A stretch of 64,000 nucleotides of DNA, taken from positions 310,001-374,000 of the forward strand of contig JAHBTQ010000001.1 of the NCBI GenBank assembly GCA_019638495.1. Direction: 5' to 3'. Both the position numbers and the translations under genes were made by a program. Each line of letters starts with the position of its first letter. The first letter of the stretch is position 1. This DNA comes from Taibaiella sp. (GTDB taxonomy: Bacteria; Bacteroidota; Bacteroidia; Chitinophagales; Chitinophagaceae). Under the pieces are notes generated by a model. That model was not told the origin of the DNA. It was given only the letters and a program-made list of their open reading frames with translations, and did not search any database. Of the stretch, positions 62,276 through 64,000 are shown in pieces.

Positions 62276-62812
62276 CTACTTCACAGGTGCATTCGTCATC
62301 ACAGTGTTAGAGGGCCTCTCATAGAGACCAACCAACTCGCCTTCGGCGAGGATATGTCCGCGCATCTTCTCCTCAAGACCATCTTTGTCGGTATTGAGGT
62401 CTGCCTTCATCCACTTATCCAGCGCGTACACATAGAAGTGGTAATGGTGTGGCCCGGCAGGTGGGCACATGCCTTTATAGTTATGTTGTATATAGCTGTT
62501 CACGCCCGATGTGCCTCCTTTAAAATTTTCAGGAATATTGTTGGTCACAGGTATGTCCCAGGCCACCCAATGCGTGAACCCGCCAGACCATTCGGCATCA
62601 GGATCGTGAACTATCACCGCCAGCGACTTGGCGTCTGCCGGAATATTATCAATGTGCAGCGGTGGATTGGTTTCTATCCCGTCACATGAATACCGTTCAG
62701 GTATGCGGCCATTTTCTGCAAATCCGGGGCTCGTAACTATGAGCCTGCGTTTACCACTGAATGAGGTGAGCAGTATGCCCAGCGATAATAACAAGAAGAT
62801 CGTGTAACGCAT
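62276..62812 (-). CDS. YbhB/YbcL family (PEBP/Raf-kinase-inhibitor-like) protein
   Basis: A 178-residue protein of the phosphatidylethanolamine-binding fold. RYSCDGIETNPPLHIDNIP, IVHDPDAEWSGGFTHWVAWD and GMCPPAGPHHYHFYVYALD are the family signatures around the ligand pocket. A hydrophobic N-terminus (RYTIFLLLSLGILLTSFS) is probably a signal peptide, so it acts in the periplasm. Ligand and role are unknown in bacteria. The ATG at 62812 begins the signal; sixteen more codons upstream are open. Confidence 0.9.
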   Translation of the reverse strand: MRYTIFLLLSLGILLTSFSGKRRLIVTSPGFAENGRIPERYSCDGIETNPPLHIDNIPADAKSLAVIVHDPDAEWSGGFTHWVAWDIPVTNNIPENFKGGTSGVNSYIQHNYKGMCPPAGPHHYHFYVYALDKWMKADLNTDKDGLEEKMRGHILAEGELVGLYERPSNTVMTNAPVK

Positions 62813-63031
62813 AACGTGAGTTTTTGTGGTGAAGAATTCTGGTTGCTTTTGCTGATACAAAGTTCCTGCGCCTTTTGCGCTTAACCGTTACATGATGAGA
62901 TAAGCGGTATGCATTATTCCCACCATTGTGTTAATGAAATGTATGCCAGGCCCATCCAATGCTTAAAATAACCATCTATACGTAGCAAAAAATACGTAGA
63001 AATACGGATACCCCGGCGGGAGTCTGATGAG

Positions 63032-63039
63032 TACTTTTG
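63032..63039 (+). promoter_or_regulatory. -7 element of the Thr/Pro-rich lipoprotein gene
   Basis: TACTTTTG matches TAnnTTTG at 8 of 8, 30 bases before the ATG at 63070. No -33 TTTG is seen at the right spacing. Confidence 0.4.
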
Positions 63040-63069
63040 CCTCATTGTTAAACGAAAAAAACAGGGGAT

Positions 63070-63858
63070 ATGAAAAGAACAACTACCAAATTATTGCTCA
63101 CAGGGCTTTGCCTGGCAATGACAGTGGCTTCCTGCAAAAAGGATGATACCACCACACCAACTACCACACCTACCACACCCACCACGCCTACCACATCAGC
63201 TGCAACAGCACCTACTCCGGTGACGGGTAGCGTGGACGGTTTGCTGCTTAGCCTCATGCTTGACGTAAACACCACGACTGCAGGCTATAACGTGCAGGTA
63301 AAAACAGAAAATGCGCTCGCAAGCTTTTTCAGCGCTACGGGCAGCACCACCATGGTAGACGGCGGCGCAGTAAGCGTTAACTCCGTGACGCTGGAAAAAC
63401 AAACGAACAACAGCTATTTCAAGACGGCTACCGTGGGCATGACACCATCCGACCTCAGCTTCGATGGCGGCCACAGTAACTGGAGTGTAGGTGGGGCCGG
63501 CAGCATACCTGGCTTCACGTACGACTATAACTCTACCTTCCCGGAGTATAGCGGCACAGTGCCGGAGACAATTACCCGCAGCAGCGGACTCACGATTACA
63601 CTGGGCAGCAATCTCTCTGGTGCTGACAGCGTCATCATCTTCATTGCTAAGGACGACAAATCCATCACGCGCACATATGCAGGTAGCGCATCTTCTGCTA
63701 CTATCTCTGCAGCAGACCTCGCAGCATTGCCTGCTGTTACCGACAAAACAGCTATCCTGGAGATAGTGCCTTACAAGATCAAGATGCAAACTATCAGCGG
63801 CAAGTCTTTCGCCTTTGTAAAAGAATATGCTGCCGTTCGCTACGTGAACATTAACTAG
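63070..63858 (+). CDS. Lipoprotein with Thr/Pro repeat linker, unknown function
   Basis: A 262-residue lipoprotein. The lipobox Cys is near residue 22 (AMTVASCKK). Residues about 26-50 are a low-complexity linker of TTP and TPT units, coded by repeated ACC/CCT/ACA codons near 63150-63195. The rest is Ser/Thr/Gly-rich and beta-like (TVSS-type; SDLSFDGGHSNWSVGGAGS, ITRSSGLTITLGSNLSGADS). It is probably a surface or periplasmic protein; the linker would hold the folded part away from the membrane. I do not recognise the family. A UUCG-type terminator follows. Confidence 0.75.
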   Translation: MKRTTTKLLLTGLCLAMTVASCKKDDTTTPTTTPTTPTTPTTSAATAPTPVTGSVDGLLLSLMLDVNTTTAGYNVQVKTENALASFFSATGSTTMVDGGAVSVNSVTLEKQTNNSYFKTATVGMTPSDLSFDGGHSNWSVGGAGSIPGFTYDYNSTFPEYSGTVPETITRSSGLTITLGSNLSGADSVIIFIAKDDKSITRTYAGSASSATISAADLAALPAVTDKTAILEIVPYKIKMQTISGKSFAFVKEYAAVRYVNIN

Positions 63859-63883
63859 AATAATCTTAGAACAACACTTGCAG

Positions 63884-63909
63884 AAAAGGGGCTTCGGCCC
63901 CTTTTCCCA
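63884..63909 (+). terminator. Terminator with TTCG loop after the Thr/Pro-rich lipoprotein gene
   Basis: AAAAGGGGC (63884-63892) pairs perfectly with GCCCCTTTT (63897-63905) around TTCG. The Ts of the 3' arm form the tail on the plus strand, and the A-run gives a T-rich tail on minus, so it can serve the convergent gene at 63911 as well. Confidence 0.85.
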
Positions 63910-63910
63910 T

Positions 63911-64000
63911 TTAAGGCAGGAATCCGCTAACGCCATGTAACGGAGCCCCCCAGATACCCGGCAGCAGGTACACTGCGAATATGAATGCCCCCATGGCTAT
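63911..64000 (-). CDS. 3' end of a DsbD-like membrane protein (partial)
   Basis: Only the last 29 codons are in the window. They read AMGAFIFAVYLLPGIWGAPL then HGVSGFLP and stop. The LPGIWGAPL-x-SGFLP pattern resembles the end of the membrane region of DsbD-type thiol:disulfide interchange proteins and related cytochrome c biogenesis proteins. In most DsbD a thioredoxin domain follows; here the gene ends at the membrane segment. The rest is outside the window, so the call is tentative. Confidence 0.45.
   Translation of the reverse strand: MAMGAFIFAVYLLPGIWGAPLHGVSGFLP

Noticed and set aside
63150..63200. Short tandem repeat that might be taken for a repeat array
   Set aside because: The ACC/CCT/ACA repeats encode the Thr/Pro linker of the lipoprotein in frame; they are not a CRISPR or satellite array.
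63196..63936. 246-codon minus-strand frame opposite the Thr/Pro-rich lipoprotein
   Set aside because: It is a shadow of the repetitive ACC/ACA codons; it starts inside the intergenic terminator region and shows no family features.

Overview
The window reads as a chromosomal segment of a Bacteroidota member, most likely Chitinophagales/Chitinophagaceae-like. The evidence is a gldF-gldG gliding pair, a SusC/CirA-style TonB-dependent receptor with a carboxypeptidase-regulatory-like N-terminus, an OstA-like/MCE pair, menaquinone synthesis through futalosine (mqnC), many small secreted or lipoproteins, and promoters that fit the Bacteroidota TTTG-N19/20-TAnnTTTG pattern. Base composition is near balanced except for one AT-rich island at about 52.8-54.7 kb. 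I saw no rRNA, tRNA, CRISPR array, transposase or phage genes.

Layout. 1-9.9 kb: a partial DUF3857/transglutaminase-like protein, a VOC protein, a GlxA-type AraC regulator, a membrane-anchored polysaccharide deacetylase, an SF1 helicase, hemN and a PPK2 kinase. 9.9-15.7 kb: tryptophanase, a three-gene two-component operon (PAS kinase with Gln in place of the phospho-His, PAS-GAF-PAS kinase, single-domain response regulator) and an FMN reductase. 15.9-23.9 kb: purH, then a patch of poorly known genes (lipoprotein, Arr-type ADP-ribosyltransferase with an N-terminal extension, two secreted proteins, a small membrane protein), then a TonB receptor divergent from a TonB C-terminal-domain protein. 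A DtxR/IdeR-like operator lies inside the receptor promoter. 24-30.5 kb: mlaD with an OstA-like gene, a response regulator, a DEAD-box helicase and a Nudix hydrolase. 30.5-39.4 kb: gldF-gldG-DUF4340, peptidase E, a TPR histidine kinase and a Pif1-like helicase. 39.4-45.9 kb: a sulfite oxidase with two cytochromes c, manC, Nfu, a kinase-RapZ fusion, SixA and a STAS protein. 46.2-52.3 kb: clpC, nitroreductase and kbl. 52.3-54.7 kb: a MITE-like repeat, a tiny membrane protein, a long hairpin, then an AT-rich pair: a uracil-DNA-glycosylase-like protein and a protein resembling pPIWI-associating nucleases. 54.7-64 kb: the rimP-nusA-infB operon, mqnC, cvpA, trpG/pabA, a PEBP-family protein, a Thr/Pro-rich lipoprotein and the 3' end of a DsbD-like gene.

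Most of the window is housekeeping. The items that most deserve a second look are the AT-rich island with its nuclease-like gene, the kinase-RapZ fusion, the operator that exactly fills the receptor promoter spacer, a three-copy TATTCGGCTCA motif with no gene of its own, and several family members that have lost catalytic or phospho-acceptor residues. Family names are from recognition of sequence patterns by eye; no database search was run.
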